From assembly GCA_044375625.1 (NCBI GenBank), contig JBILMH010000002.1, forward strand, positions 9,654 through 73,653: a DNA stretch of 64,000 bases. Reading direction: 5' to 3'. Position 1 is the first letter of the stretch; each line of letters starts with the position of its first letter. This stretch comes from CAISOG01 sp044375625. Its GTDB lineage: Bacteria > Pseudomonadota > Alphaproteobacteria > CAISOG01. A program made the translations under genes and the position numbers. Under the pieces are notes generated by a model. That model worked only from the letters and a program-made list of their open reading frames with translations, was not told the DNA's origin and did no database searches. This document shows positions 62,606-64,000 of this stretch, in pieces.

Positions 62606-64000
62606 CTAATAAAAACTGTAGGGGTCGAGGTCGATTTTGAGGCGGGCGGTGCTGGGCAGTTTGACGTTATGGAGGGCTTGGCGCAACAGCGGTTGCAAGG
62701 GTTGATCGCCAGCGCTTTTCAGCAGCAGGCGATAGCGGTATTGGCCACGCAGGCGCAGGATCGGGGCGGGCACTGGCCCCAAGATTTTCACCCCCGCCAT
62801 CAAATCCTTAGCTGAAGCTCCCACCGCCGCCGAAGTCCCCCCCCCAACCCCAGAAGCCATCATCCTATCCCTAGCTCCCCCTGAAGCTCCCGCCGCAGCC
62901 GTCCCCCAGCCTCGCGCCGATCCCAGGCGGTCAAAGGCGGCACGCACCTGTTTCGCCGCCGCCTCCGCCCGTGAGGCTATCGTGTCGCTAACAATCAGCG
63001 CGGCCAGGCGGCCAAAGGGGGGCAGGCTAGCACGGTCGCGCATCGCCAACTCCTGCTCATAAAACCCCGCATCGTCCCAGGCGGCCAGGCATTGCAGCAG
63101 GGGATGGGCGGATTCGACGGTCTGGATCAGTACCCGCCCGGGCTGCTGCTCCCGCCCTGCCCTACCCGCCACCTGACTGAGCAGTTGAAAGGTGCGCTCC
63201 GCCGCCCGAAAATCACTGCCGTGCAGGCTCATGTCGGCATCCAGCACCCCAATCAGGGTCAGTTGCGGGAAATGATAGCCCTTAGCCACCAATTGCGTGC
63301 CCACCAACACATCGACCTCCCCCCGCAACATTTCCTGCACCAGCTGGTCGGCCAGCGCCATGGTGGTGACGGTGTCGCTGGTAGCGATACGGATACGGGC
63401 ATTGGGCAGCAGCGCTTGCGCCTCCTCCGCCACTTTTTCAACGCCCAGGCCGTGACGGGCGATATCGGTGCTGCGGCAGGTTGGGCAATCCTGCGGCTCT
63501 GGCTCATGATAGCCGCACAGGTGGCACACCCACTGCCCCGCCTGCCGATGCTCCACCAGATAGGTGCTGCACTGCGGGCAGCTCCAGCGATGCTGGCAGC
63601 CACGACACAGCAGTAGGGGGGCATAGCCACGGCGGTTGAGGAACAACAAGCTTTGCTCCCCCGCTGCCAAATTGTCCTGCAACGCCTGCTGCAACGGCTG
63701 CGACAGCAGCTGGTCTTTGGCGGGCGGCTGGGCGCGCAGGTCAAGCAGCGATACGCTGGGCAGGGTGGCGGAGCCTAAACGATCGGGCAGCTGGGCATAG
63801 CACAATTGGCCGCGCTCCAAATACGCCTTGGTCTCCACACTTGGCGTGGCGGTAACCAGCAGCAGTGGGCATTCGCCCAGCTTTGCCCGCAACGCCGCCA
63901 ACGGGCGGGTGTGGTAAATCACCCCCTCCTCCTGCTTATAAGATCCGTCATGCTCCTCATCCATCACGATCATGCCCAGCTGGCGAAAGGGCAGGAACAG
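62606..64000 (-). CDS. priA: Primosomal protein N' (PriA), 3' part
   Basis: Replication-restart helicase; the gene runs off the right edge, so the N-terminal DNA-binding domain and helicase motif I are missing. Present: the DEEHDGSYKQEE box (motif II), LLVTATPSVET (motif III), FLNRRGYAPLLLCRGCQHRW and zinc-binding cysteines (CPQCSTYL, CHLCGYHEP, CPTCRSTDI), then VLVGTQLVAKGYHFPQLTL and VAGRAGREQQPG (motifs V, VI). A Gly/Ala-rich insertion (SGGARDRMMASGVGGG) near the C-terminal domain is unusual. In-frame codons continue from the ATG at 63973 to 64000 (LFLPFRQLG), so that ATG is not the start. Confidence 0.96.
   Translation of the reverse strand: MFLPFRQLGMIVMDEEHDGSYKQEEGVIYHTRPLAALRAKLGECPLLLVTATPSVETKAYLERGQLCYAQLPDRLGSATLPSVSLLDLRAQPPAKDQLLSQPLQQALQDNLAAGEQSLLFLNRRGYAPLLLCRGCQHRWSCPQCSTYLVEHRQAGQWVCHLCGYHEPEPQDCPTCRSTDIARHGLGVEKVAEEAQALLPNARIRIATSDTVTTMALADQLVQEMLRGEVDVLVGTQLVAKGYHFPQLTLIGVLDADMSLHGSDFRAAERTFQLLSQVAGRAGREQQPGRVLIQTVESAHPLLQCLAAWDDAGFYEQELAMRDRASLPPFGRLAALIVSDTIASRAEAAAKQVRAAFDRLGSARGWGTAAAGASGGARDRMMASGVGGGTSAAVGASAKDLMAGVKILGPVPAPILRLRGQYRYRLLLKSAGDQPLQPLLRQALHNVKLPSTARLKIDLDPYSFY

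Overview
The window is a gene-dense bacterial chromosome segment, GC-rich by eye, with coding on both strands and no phage, IS element, rRNA operon or CRISPR array that I can see. Several families point to an alphaproteobacterium, most likely Rhodospirillales-like: the alphaproteobacterial-type SspB, the long isocitrate dehydrogenase with C-terminal extension, an Mcl1-type malyl-CoA lyase, an NDUFAF6-like squalene/phytoene synthase homologue, the slt-dapA-smpB order, and aroKB divergent from xerD. The genus cannot be named from the sequence.

Layout. 0.2-4.2 kb: an alpha/beta-hydrolase-like protein, a CcmG-type thioredoxin, a TPR/sulfotransferase-like protein and a DUF898 membrane protein. 4.2-9.7 kb: slt, dapA-smpB and phaC (PHA synthase). 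9.9-12 kb: a Pro/Ala-rich envelope protein with an alternating internal repeat. 12-20 kb: central metabolism and wall genes (icd, fumC, sspB, murB, accA, mcl). 20-25 kb: xerD with two uncharacterised genes, divergent from aroK-aroB. 25-36 kb: an AT-rich methyltransferase, tRNA-Ala(CGC), a Kef-type K+/H+ antiporter, the NDUFAF6-like gene, truA, then yidD-yidC-dapL, a HEPN/MNT pair and an orphan PhzE-like ADIC synthase. 36.5-43.7 kb: nuoCDEFGH, without nuoAB or nuoI-N. 43.7-51.3 kb: an envelope operon PAP2-lptF-lptG-lptD-surA-rsmA. 51-57 kb: gmk, mltG, recO, hemH, kup. 57-64 kb: two AT-rich orphan genes, a DegP-type protease, recF, rlmE and the 3' part of priA.

Functional themes. Envelope building is heavily represented: LPS export (LptF/G/D), OMP folding and quality control (SurA, DegP), peptidoglycan (MurB, Slt, MltG, meso-DAP supply through DapA and DapL) and membrane insertion (YidC/YidD). 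Complex I is represented by half of its genes plus a possible assembly factor. PhaC and Mcl suggest polyhydroxyalkanoate storage linked to acyl-CoA carbon metabolism.

The least explained part is a scattered set of AT-rich orphan genes (14.0, 33.2, 57.6 and 58.5 kb) set into GC-rich housekeeping DNA. Three carry a related AT-rich promoter block ending in TTGACA. Three of the reading frames share a short motif, V-D-x4-[LF]-A-x(1-2)-P. I recognise none of these products. They look like a dispersed, co-regulated accessory family and are my best candidate for something undescribed.
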